NCBI GenBank assembly: GCA_009763385.1
Contig: CM019822.1
Location: 12,758,700-12,822,699, forward strand
Length of the DNA stretch: 64,000 nucleotides
Source of the DNA: Coix lacryma-jobi var. lacryma-jobi
Lineage: Eukaryota; Streptophyta; Magnoliopsida; Poales; Poaceae
Reading direction: 5' to 3'
Position 1 is the stretch's first letter; every line of letters begins with the position of its first letter. Under the pieces are notes generated by a model, which searched no databases, was not told the DNA's origin, and worked only from the letters and a program-made list of their open reading frames with translations. Both the position numbers and the translations under genes were made by a program. Shown here in pieces: positions 1 through 8,381 of this stretch.

Positions 1-4
1 TCAC

Positions 5-601
5 TTGAGCGAGTTCTGTTTTAGGCGCAGGAGAGAAGTGCGCCGTGCCAAGGAAGGGGCACCGAGGCCCGCTGACAGGTTCAAGGGCTCAGGACCTCAA
101 GCTTCGAGGTTTCAGCCTCAGACATCGAGGCCTCAGCCTCGACCTCGAGCCCCGAGGCCTCAGCCTCAGTCTCGAGCCCCGAGGCCTCAGCCTCGTGGTC
201 ACAGGCCTCAGCCTCAAGCACCCAGGCCTCAGCAGCGGAGGGCTCCGAGGAGCGAGCCTTGGCCTAGAGGTCCAGAGCCTCGGCAGCATATTGAGCCTCA
301 GGCTCCCAGGCGTAAGCCTCGTAGAGAGCGTGCCCGACGGGGTCCTGCTTTTGCAGTTGACGGACCCCGTGACAGAGGCTTTGTTGAGCGTTTTCCCCCA
401 CTGCAGTTTGAGCATTGCAGTGAGCGCTCCTTCCCTAGCGGACCATGTTTTCCTCAGCATGGTGATCGCTCCTCTCGTAGACAGTATAGGAATGGTTTTT
501 ATCCTAACCATTCTTTTGAGCAGTCGGTCCAACACTGGTATTCCCCTTATTTCACTAACCCCAGTGTTGGACCGTATGCTCACCCTATGTCTTTCTATTG
601 A
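5..601 (+). pseudogene. gag C-terminal part, Pro/Gln/Arg-rich repeats
   Basis: This open frame runs straight into the protease region. The first third is built from short repeats of the type PRPQPQ and PRAPRPQ, encoded by a GC-rich minisatellite of GAGGCCTCAGCCTCG-like units. The last part is less repetitive and rich in Phe, Ser and His. A stop at 599-601 separates it from the protease frame. I see no CCHC zinc knuckle in the visible part; it would be expected upstream of the window. Assignment to gag rests on position just before the protease, so it is an inference. The repeat unit resembles minisatellites in the same element's 3' noncoding region and LTR. Confidence 0.6.
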
Positions 602-1214
602 TGTAGGTATCGGTTGGAGGACGTTTGGTTGGTGGATTCCGGTTGTTCGAGGCACATGACCGGGAATGCCAAGTGGTTCTCCAGCCTTAGCCCTGTTGCC
701 GGAAAGGAGTACATAACCTTCGGCGACAATAGTAAAGGTAAAGTATTGTCCCGCGGATCAGTGCGGGTTAATGAGCACTTTGTGTTGCGCGATGTTGCTC
801 TTGTTTCTAACTTGCATTTTAACTTGCTTTCTGTTTCGCAACTTTTTGACGATGACTATGAGATTCGTTTTAAACCAAATCTCAGTCGTATTTTGGACCC
901 TCAGGGCAATCTAGTATGTCTAATTTCGCCCTTTGGGAAAGTCTTTTGTGCGAATTTCTCGGAGTCTTTTGGCACTTCACGCTGTCTTTTGGCTAGTCCT
1001 TCCTCCTCTGATCTTTGGAAGTGGCATAGGAGGCTCGATCATTTAAGCTTCGACTTGCTTGCAAGACTTAGCTCACTTGGCCTAATCCGAGGATTGCCCA
1101 AGCTTTCGATGGAGAAGGATCTAGTCTGTCACTCTTGCAGACACGGGAAGATGGTTGCTGCTCCCCACCATCCAGTGACTAAGGTCATGACCGCACCCTG
1201 GAGAGCTTTTACAC
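602..1214 (+). pseudogene. copia protease and GAG-pre-integrase domain
   Basis: The retropepsin active site is visible as DSGCSRHMTG near 630-660, the usual plant copia form. The GAG-pre-integrase domain follows with WHRRLDHLSF around 1020-1060 and a Cys pair in CHSCRHGKM near 1130-1150. The frame then goes off by one base near 1200-1215: the integrase begins in another frame while homology continues without a gap. In an intact element this would be one polyprotein with integrase and RT. Confidence 0.9.
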
Positions 1215-2324
1215 ATGGACCTTGTTGGTCCGGCTCGGGTGAGCTCGGTTGGTGGCAAGTGGTATGTTTTGGTCATTGTCGATGACTTTTCGAGATATTC
1301 GTGGGTCTTCTTTTTAGCTGAGAAGACCGAGACTTTTTCCTTTGCTCGCAATCTGATTTTACGTCTACAGAACGAGTTCCCTTTGAACTCGATGCGAGCT
1401 ATTAGAAGTGATAATGGCTCTGAATTTAAAAATTCGGATTTTGAGAAGTTCTGTAACTCTCTAGGTTTGGAGCACCAGTTTTCTTCCCCCTACACACCGC
1501 CACAAAATGGTGTTGTAGAGAGGAAAAATCGGACCCTCGTTGAGATGGCCAGGACGATGCTCGACGAGCACAGGACTCCCAGGCGCTACTGGGCCGAGGC
1601 TATAAACACTGCGTGCTATATTTCCAATCGCATTTTTCTAAGAGCGTTCTTGAAAAAGACTTCTTATGAGTTGCGTTTTGGTCGCCAACCTAAAGTGAGT
1701 TATTTTAGAGTCTTCGGTTGCCACTGTTTTATTTTAAAGAAAGGCAACCTGGACAAATTTGAGTCTCGTTCCTCTGACGGTGTGTTTTTGGGTTATGGCA
1801 CTCACACTCGGGCTTATCGTGTACTTAACCTTGACACTAACCGAGTCATGGAGACATCAGATGTCACCTTCGACGAGACTCTCGTTTGTCCTTCTTCTCG
1901 TTTTGAGCGTGCAGGTGATCATGAGGTCGGCGAGCCTCTTTTTGATGACCGGGGAGGGTGCCGAGGGTATGGACGACCCTGCAGAGGGTATGGACGGTCC
2001 AGCACCCCCTCCACTCGCTGAGGCCCATAGAGAAGCCTCGACGACGATCCACGGCCCCGAGACCTCTTCTTCCTGGGGGCCGTGGGATCCGCCACCCGTG
2101 CGGTACCTTTTGTACCCGGGGAGGCACCAGCTGCTGCTGAGGCTGAAGCCGAGGCCACCTCGGCCAGGGAGGCTCCGCAGCACATCCAGCGTCGGCACCC
2201 GCCTCAGCAGATGATCGGCAGCCTCGACGACCGAGTCACTCGGTCCAGGTCTCAGCAAATCTCGCACTTTGCTCACTCTGCTTTTGTCGCTAATTTTGAG
2301 CCCCGAGATGTTGGACACGCCTGA
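1215..2324 (+). pseudogene. copia integrase (rve core and C-terminal part)
   Basis: The catalytic DDE core is readable: first Asp in VIVDDFSRY near 1275-1300, second Asp in RSDNGSEF near 1400-1430, and Glu in VERKNRTLVE near 1515-1545. The plant copia signature SPYTPPQNGVVER precedes the Glu. Downstream, FGCHCFILKK and DGVFLGY are the usual segments between integrase core and RT. After about 1930 the reading becomes low-complexity (Gly, Asp, Pro, Ala rich) and shifts frame, which is common in the linker before RT. It would insert the cDNA into the host genome. Confidence 0.92.
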
Positions 2325-2863
2325 CAGATCCAGATTGGGTCAATGCCATGCATGAGGAGTTAGAGAATTTTGAGCGGAATCGGGTTTGGGTTCTAGTTCC
2401 ACCTCCTCCAGACTGTAAGCCTATTGGGACAAAATGGGTTTTCAAAACAAGCAAGGAGAGGACGGCCAAGTTGTTAGAAACAAGGCCAGGCTTGTAGCGA
2501 AGGGTTACAGTCAGAAGGAGGGAGTAGACTATGAGGAGACTTTTGCTCCTGTAGCTCGTTTGGAGGCTATTAGGATACTCTTGGCCTTTGCTGCTTCCAA
2601 AGGTTTTAATTGTTTCAAATGGATGTCAAGAGTGCCTTCTTAAACGGCTACATAGAAGAAGAAGTGTATGTTGTGCAGCCCCCGGTTTTGAAAATCCCAA
2701 GTTTCCGAACCATGTTTTTAAACTTCACAAAGCTTTATATGGTCTGAAACAAGCCCCTAGAGCCTGGTATGTATAGGTTAAAAACCTTTTTGCTTGCTAA
2801 GGGTTTTAAAATGGGATGTGTAGATAAAACGCTTTTCTCCTCAGGCAAGGCAAAGACACTCTC
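2325..2863 (+). pseudogene. copia reverse transcriptase, N-terminal half
   Basis: RT palm and finger motifs are readable in three frames separated by small shifts: W.NAMHEELE near 2335-2365, the segment ending in GTKWVFK near 2430, ARLVAKGYSQ near 2485-2515, ETFAPVARLEAIR near 2540-2575, QMDVKSAFLNGY near 2618-2650 (first catalytic Asp), and LYGLKQAPRAWY near 2735-2770. Shifts lie near 2440, 2620-2640 and after 2770. The order and spacing match plant copia RT, so this is a frame-broken copy rather than a deletion. Confidence 0.9.
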
Positions 2864-3763
2864 TTGGTCCAGATTTACGTGGATGATATCATTTTCGGTG
2901 GTTCTTCTCACGCTTTGGTTGCCAAGTTTGCAGATATTATGAGCAGGGAGTTCGAGATGAGCATGATGGGAGAGCTGACATTCTTTCTCGGGTTGCAAAT
3001 TAAGCAATCCCGAGAGGGAACGTTTGTGCATCAGGGCAAGTACACCAAGGACTTGCTGAAGCGGTTCGACATGGGTGAGGCCAAGCCTCTTCCGACGCCC
3101 ATGTCGACGACGACTGCCCTAGATGCCGATGCGAATGGAGAGGCAGTGGATCAGAAGGAGTACCGCAGCATGATAGGATCGCTCCTCTACCTGACGGCGA
3201 CACGCCCGGACATTCAGTTCGCGGTGTGTCTGTGCGCCCGCTTCCAAGCTTCGCCGCGCACCTCTCATCGTCAGGCCGTGAAGAGGGTCTTCAGGTACCT
3301 TCGGTTCACACCCGAGCTCGGTATATGGTATTCGGCCTCATCCACTCTCTCCCTCTGCGGTTATTCTGATGCCGATTTTGCTGGGTGTCGTATTGATCGC
3401 AAGTCCACTTCTGGGACTTGCCAATTTATCGGTTCTTCTCTTGTTTCGTGGTCTTCTCGCAAGCAGTCTAGTGTCGCCCAGTCTACCACGGAGGCTGAGT
3501 ACGTTGCAGCGGCTAGCTATTGCTCCCAGTTACTCTGGATGATGGCCACTTTGCGTGATTTTGGCTTGAGCTTTTCTCGAGTTCCTTTGCTTTGTGACAG
3601 CACGAGTGCTATTAGCGTTGCTAAGAACCCCGTGCTTCACTCGAAGACCAAACACATTGATGTGCGCTTTCATTTTTTGCGAGACCACCAGGAGAAGGGT
3701 GATATCGACCTTCGCCATGTCGATACTCATCATCAACTGGCCGATTTTTTACCAAGCCTCTAG
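2864..3763 (+). pseudogene. copia RT C-terminal half and RNase H
   Basis: The open frame starts just before the RT catalytic box, read as YVDDIIFGG, followed by EMSMMGEL..FLGLQI. The connection region with GSLLYLTATRPDI is at about 3175-3215. RNase H is complete at 3355-3750: first Asp in YSDADFAG, Glu in TTEAEYVA, a further Asp in CDSTSAI and the terminal DVRFHFLRDH. Normally the frame would end in ADIFTKPL or similar; here the last residues read ADFLPSL and then a stop, consistent with a final one-base shift. This is the best-preserved segment of the element. Confidence 0.92.
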
Positions 3764-5480
3764 ACGAATCAACCTTTAATCGGTTGAGGGGTGAGCTTGG
3801 TGTGTGTTTCCCCTTTTAGATGGGGGAAACATTTTGGATCTTGTACAGTTTTTTCTTCTTTCTCTTTTTCTTTTGATTCGGCATTTTTAGTCACTCTCTG
3901 AGCCTCAGATTTATATTTACCAGAATGTGACTATGCTCTGTATAGTGAGTTCCGAGGCTCATGTTGGCTGGCTGTAGCTTATGCTCTTACTGATCACTAG
4001 TACATGTTGTGAGCTAGGCCATTTTAAAATGGTGAATTTTGCTAAATAAATTATAATCTGAAAATATTCACCATTGAGATATGCTACTAGCATGTGTAGG
4101 TTATGTCGAGTTTACTCGTGCTGTTCATATATGCTAGGTTGCTATGTCTCTAGTTCTGAGTCTCTCACTTGCTTGGTCTGTTCATTTCATGTCTAAAAAA
4201 TTCTGAACCAAGTATTAGTGAACAGAAAAGATCGAGATGGGATTGCTTGTCAAACACATCACGGTATCGAGACAGTCTCTCATTGCACTATGAGTTAAAC
4301 TTGAGCCGTGTAGTGTATGACCGAAACCGTAAGAGCTTTAAGCTCCTGGATTGCTTCGGCATAGGCTTCGCTCGGTTGAAAAAGTAAGGCAAAGACGAGC
4401 TTTCAACCTCTCGCAATCACATGCAAAAAGTTAAACTGTGTATTTTCACCGCTGCAAACTCCGATATAAAATGAAATCACAAGTATATGCTTCATTCCTA
4501 TGCATGATGATTGAACTTTGCTAGGGGTAGTTCACCTTGTATACATGTTTAGCACTTGTATAGACTCCTGTCTACGCTTTGTTAGTGCTACTTTGATGGT
4601 GAATACCTTTTTGACTCAAAACTGCTCACTATTGCTCATATGGCTCATATTCGAATCTAGTGATCAGTCTGAGCCTTCGCTGAGCCTCTATGCATCTGTT
4701 GCGTCCCTCGGACTATACCGTTTGGAGCATTTTTGCATTCTTTTGGCTATAAGTCTGAAGCTCCTGCCTTGCATTTGTCTCATGAAAGGGGAAGAATTTT
4801 TGACTCTTGATAAGTGCATTTTCAACTAAGGGGGAGAATTTTGCAAATCATATGTTCCCTGTTCCCTGGATGTTCATTCGAGGGGGAGTTGTTATCTGCA
4901 CTACTCAAGGGGGAGCGGAGGGAGTCTCGAGCTATTTGAGCTTTATCTTTTCAAGGGGGAGCTCGTCTGTTGGGAGCTCGTCTGTTTTCGGTCGAGCCTC
5001 GAGCCTCGGTCCCGAGCCTCGGCCTCGGCCTCGAGCCCTGGCCTCGAGCCTCGGTCTCGAGCCTCGGCCTCGAGCCTCGAGTCTTGCTGCTTTCTCGCAG
5101 TCTGATAAGTGTTGGTGTTGAGCTTCCTGTGCTAGTTGTGTTGAGCCGTTGCCTCTTTCTTGAGGGACTAGCATTTTGTCTCATTTTTCACCATTGCCTC
5201 AGTGGTTGTCGAGCTCTTTCCTCTGGAAGCTTCGACTGATATTTGCTAGCGGTGTTGAGCCTGTTCTACCTCTTCTTGAGGGCTAGCTTTGCTTTGCTTG
5301 GTTGCGTCGAGCAGTTGCCCATGTCTTTGGGAACCAAGTTGTTCTGCTCTTTCCACTTGACCTTCTTCTGGCTTTGCGATGCTTTTGGGTCATCTGGTCG
5401 AGTTCTCTCTTCTTCCTCCTTCCTTCTTCCTTCTTTCTCTTTTATTATGATTTGTGTGAGTAGTTGACAATGCACTCATC
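3764..5480 (+). other. long 3' noncoding region of the copia element
   Basis: About 1.7 kb lies between RNase H and the LTR. Some Sireviruses carry an env-like ORF here. The longest open frame (4518-4829) has no signal or coiled-coil pattern I can defend, so I do not call one. The stretch contains several polypurine-tract copies and a GAGCCTCGG-type minisatellite, listed separately. Confidence 0.7.
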
Positions 5481-5490
5481 AAGGGGGAGA
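4828..5490 (+). promoter_or_regulatory. five polypurine-tract (PPT) copies
   Basis: AAGGGGGAG-like tracts occur at 4828-4837, 4881-4888 (AGGGGGAG), 4907-4915, 4953-4961 and 5481-5490. The last lies directly against the LTR start and is the functional candidate for plus-strand priming. Upstream repetition of the PPT is a known feature of Sirevirus genomes. Confidence 0.8.
4974..5090 (+). repeat. GAGCCTCGG minisatellite in 3' noncoding region
   Basis: Degenerate 9-12 bp units of the kind CGAGCCTCGG and CTCGAGCCTCGG are repeated about ten times between two PPT copies. The same core appears in the gag tail and in the LTR of this element. Confidence 0.85.
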
Positions 5491-5931
5491 TTGCGGACAC
5501 ATGGGTGTAGTCCGAAGGCTCTGAGTGATGAGTGATTGTCAACAAGGATGATGCGCATGTTCTTTGGCTTGTATTGTGCAGGTGTCGAGCACGGAGACAG
5601 TGATCGAGGGTAGGTGAAGGTCAAGTTGAGACGTGCTGTGCTGACGGACCGGGTGCGGTGAAGGATGGACGTGCCGTGCGGCGGACGTGCCATGCCAATG
5701 TACCGAGCGGTGAAGGGCAGACGTGAGGCTTGGACTGAGGGACCGGAGTACCTGAGGATCAGCTGTGGAGGCTGGCAGCCTGTGACGACGACAAGCAAAG
5801 AAGTGCGGACATGTGTTGCTCAGGTCCAGGACCTGGGACACGTGTCGGTGGATGGGGTGCACGGGAGGTGCATCCCCTCTACGACCCCGGTTTGGTGGTT
5901 CAGCCAGGGAAAAACCACCGGTGGACGGTTT

Positions 5932-6108
5932 CCAGGTTTGGGCCTCAAAACCTGGGTGCTGAAGGTTTCCGAGTTTGGCCACAAAACTCGGGCGGCGGAA
6001 CGGTTTCCAGGTTTGGGCCTCAAACCTGGGCTGCGGGGTTTGGCTGAGTTTGGGCCTCAAAACTCAGACACTGGAAGGCTGGTTTCCCGGTTTGGGCCTC
6101 AAACGGGG
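5932..6108 (+). repeat. array of five hairpins with varying stems
   Basis: Five inverted repeats with 8-base arms and 7-8 base loops (mostly GGGCCTC) lie at 5932-5955, 5969-5991, 6007-6029, 6044-6067 and 6086-6108. Arm pairs are CCAGGTTT/AAACCTGG, CCGAGTTT/AAACTCGG, CCAGGTTT/AAACCTGG, CTGAGTTT/AAACTCAG and CCCGGTTT/AAACGGGG (one mismatch in the last). Differences between units are matched on both arms, so pairing is kept while sequence changes. They sit 200-380 bp upstream of the LTR TATA box. Confidence 0.9.
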
Positions 6109-6308
6109 GTATAGAGCCAAAGGCGGACGTGGCGGCAATCGGAAGGTTGCGCGAGGAGGCAACGCGGACGAGGTGTGAGGAGCGTGCGGAGTGCCGTCGG
6201 ATACACCTACTACTTGAGTAGTCCAGTTTAACCCCAGGGTTTGGCTGGCTTGCTCTGTACTTAGAGTAGAGAGGGGTAGAGTAGGAAATAGACTTAGGCT
6301 AGTTGTAG

Positions 6309-6316
6309 TATAAATA
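6309..6316 (+). promoter_or_regulatory. LTR TATA box
   Basis: TATAAATA followed by GAGGGAGA is a good plant TATA box inside the LTR; transcription would start about 30 bases downstream and mark the U3/R border. Confidence 0.7.
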
Positions 6317-7031
6317 GAGGGAGACACCCTCCTCCCTTCCTATCTCAGTTAGTTGCTTTTGTTCTTAGGGTTTCCTGCTCTCCCATTCCCTGCTGTAGCT
6401 AGTTGAGATCCACAGAAGTACTTGTTCTGTGTTCTGTTGATTCAAGGAAGGGAGCCGTATCCTCACCTTTCCTAACCAGGTTCCGTGTTGTGCACTGTGT
6501 CTTTCGTTCGAGCCTGCGGTTGGCTGTGCTATGCACTGTGTTCGTCGCGTTTTGGCTCTGCTCGATTTTTCCCGTCGATCGAATCTCTCTCTCCAGTGTG
6601 TCTTTGCGAAATCCGTTTGAATCAGTTTGTTCGTATCATTGAGGAGGTCATTTCGACCAAAGGAATTCATCTAACTCCTCATGATCGAATAGATCGGGAC
6701 GATTTCGTTTTCGTGGCACCTTTTCGTTCATCCACTTTCCCTTTTTGATTTCACCGTGTTCTTGGTTGTTCTGAGAAGATGATTTCTTGGGGATAGTCTC
6801 CTAACTACCCTGTGATCTTCTTCTCCAAGTTTGGAAACTTGGGATTGTGCCTTGATCGAGTTTTGGAGGGATTTGCTTTTCGGAAGAACGCGTCCAGATC
6901 CGAGCTTCTGCGGGAGCAGTTCGCAGCAGGCTCGGGTGTCGGAACGTGCCGAGGCTATTTTTGCGGTGACTCTCGAGTAAGCCGAGACCACCCTCGGGCG
7001 AGGCGGAACTTTTCCTGAGGCCTCTTGAGCC

Positions 7032-7340
7032 TCGGACGAATCGGAACTTTTTCCGAGGTCCCCTCAGCCTCGGGCGAGTCGGAGTTTCACTCTGAGGCTT
7101 CTCTCGAGCCTCAAGCCTCGGGCGAGTCGGAGTTTTGCTCCGAGGCCTCTCTCGCGGGCCTCAGCCTCGGGCGAGTCGGAGCTTTGCTCTGAGGCCTCTC
7201 TCGCGGGCCTCAGCCTCGGGCGAGTCGGAGTTTTGCTCCGAGGCCTCTCTCTCAGGCCTCAGCCTCGGGCGAATCGCTATTTTGGCCTGAGCCCTTTCCA
7301 AAGCCTCGGGCGAATCGGAGTTTCGCCCCGAGGCCTCGTG
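7032..7340 (+). repeat. 49-bp tandem repeat in LTR
   Basis: CGGGCGAGTC starts at 7071, 7119, 7168 and 7217, giving a period of 48-49 bp, with degenerate units from about 7032 and to about 7340. Most units contain CGGAGTTTTGCTCCG, a 5-bp-stem hairpin, and GAGGCCTC. Confidence 0.85.
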
Positions 7341-7564
7341 GCTCAGTTTCTCGCTTGGTTTGCCTGCGGTTTTTCAGTCTGTGGTGCCTCGCTGTGATCG
7401 CTGGGATCATCCACCCTCTTCCAAGGGTCGTGGGCATCACTTTTGAGTTCGTGTCTTGAGGGGTAGCCTTCATTTGGGACAGAGGCTTTATTTTCTGCGA
7501 AGAAAAATTAAGGCTCCCATTCACCCCCCCTCTGGTCGCCTTGGTTAGACTTTTCGGTCCTTCA

Positions 7565-8109
7565 TCTTAAAACCAACTCTTCAAAAAAAATAATGGAAAA
7601 AAATCTCCCCTAACTATTTTTTGCAATTTTCACCTCCAAAATGAGTTCACAATGGCTCCTCTACAGTGGTCTATATAGTGGTCATTTTTCGCGAATGTAT
7701 CATATCATGTGTAATATATGTGTTTAAGAAGGGCGTGGGGGCAATAGGAGCATGCTGTCTTTTGTATGAAGTGTTTCTAATAACAATTACCACATGAACC
7801 GCATCTAGAAAAAATAGAGAATTTCCAGATTAGTTCGTAAACTACCATGATTTTTACCCTTAGTTAGAGATAATTGCTAAGTGAACAGCCTCTAAGAGGA
7901 GACGTACGTACCTAAAAAAAAATCAGGTTTGTAGTCACAAACTTTGCTTGGTGTCCTACCAAAGCAGCCACGTGTGCATGCACAACGGTGTACATACCGA
8001 GACCAGGCCCGCCCCGGCACTGATGACGTGAATGCATGGTGGTAGTATTACGTTTCACGCCCACCGTGTATGCCAGCCGAAAGGCCACGACTTTTGTAAG
8101 TTTACGAGA
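7565..8109. other. AT-rich intergenic stretch
   Basis: No open frame, RNA or terminal repeat that I recognise between the copia LTR end and the Helitron 3' end. Confidence 0.6.
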
Positions 8110-8137
8110 CTAGCAGATGCCCGTGCGTTGCTACGGG
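8110..8137 (-). other. Helitron 3' terminus: hairpin and CTAG
   Basis: On the minus strand CCCGT pairs with ACGGG and GC with GC around a short loop (8120-8137). CATCTG follows, then CTAG (8113-8110) and T at 8109. Helitrons insert between A and T and end in CTRR after such a hairpin, so this fits exactly. Confidence 0.85.
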
Positions 8138-8381
8138 AACCTTAAGATTTTCAGTTCAACACCATAAGAGTAAGGAAAATAAAAAGTAGATTATGAGCCT
8201 TAAATTTTTAACACATTAAGAGTATAGAAAAAAATAGTTGTGCAAAAATCAATCATGATAAGTAAATTTAACTTAGCTCAACAACGTACTGTTTCGAACC
8301 ATATTCAAATAAATAAACATCGAATTTAGTAACAACATTAAAATAAGTAGATATTAGATAAGTCTTTCACAACTATCTCTT

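Larger units (their letters stand above)
1..7564 (+). mobile_element. Ty1/copia retrotransposon, Sirevirus-like, 3' part
   Basis: Domain order is gag tail, aspartic protease, GAG-pre-integrase, integrase, reverse transcriptase, RNase H, long 3' noncoding stretch, polypurine tract, LTR. Integrase before RT is the copia order. The PPT form AAGGGGGAGAT, its repetition upstream of the LTR, and the LTR tail with CACCCCCCCTCT are typical of the Sirevirus (SIRE/Maximus) lineage. The 5' LTR, PBS and most of gag lie left of the window, so the target duplication cannot be tested. Coding frames are broken by several one-base shifts, so this copy looks non-autonomous unless those are sequence errors. Confidence 0.93.
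5492..7564 (+). repeat. 3' LTR of the copia element
   Basis: It starts with TG directly after the PPT (AAGGGGGAGAT) and ends in ...TCCTTCA, about 40 bases after the tail block CACCCCCCCTCT that three other LTRs in this window also have. Length would be about 2.07 kb. A TATA box is at 6309-6316. A hairpin array lies upstream of the TATA box and a 49-bp tandem repeat lies near the 3' end. The 5' partner is outside the window, so exact ends rest on TG...CA and on similarity to the other LTR tails. Confidence 0.8.

Noticed and set aside
4518..4829. Possible env-like ORF in the copia element
   Set aside because: Only 103 codons, no convincing signal, membrane and coiled-coil set.
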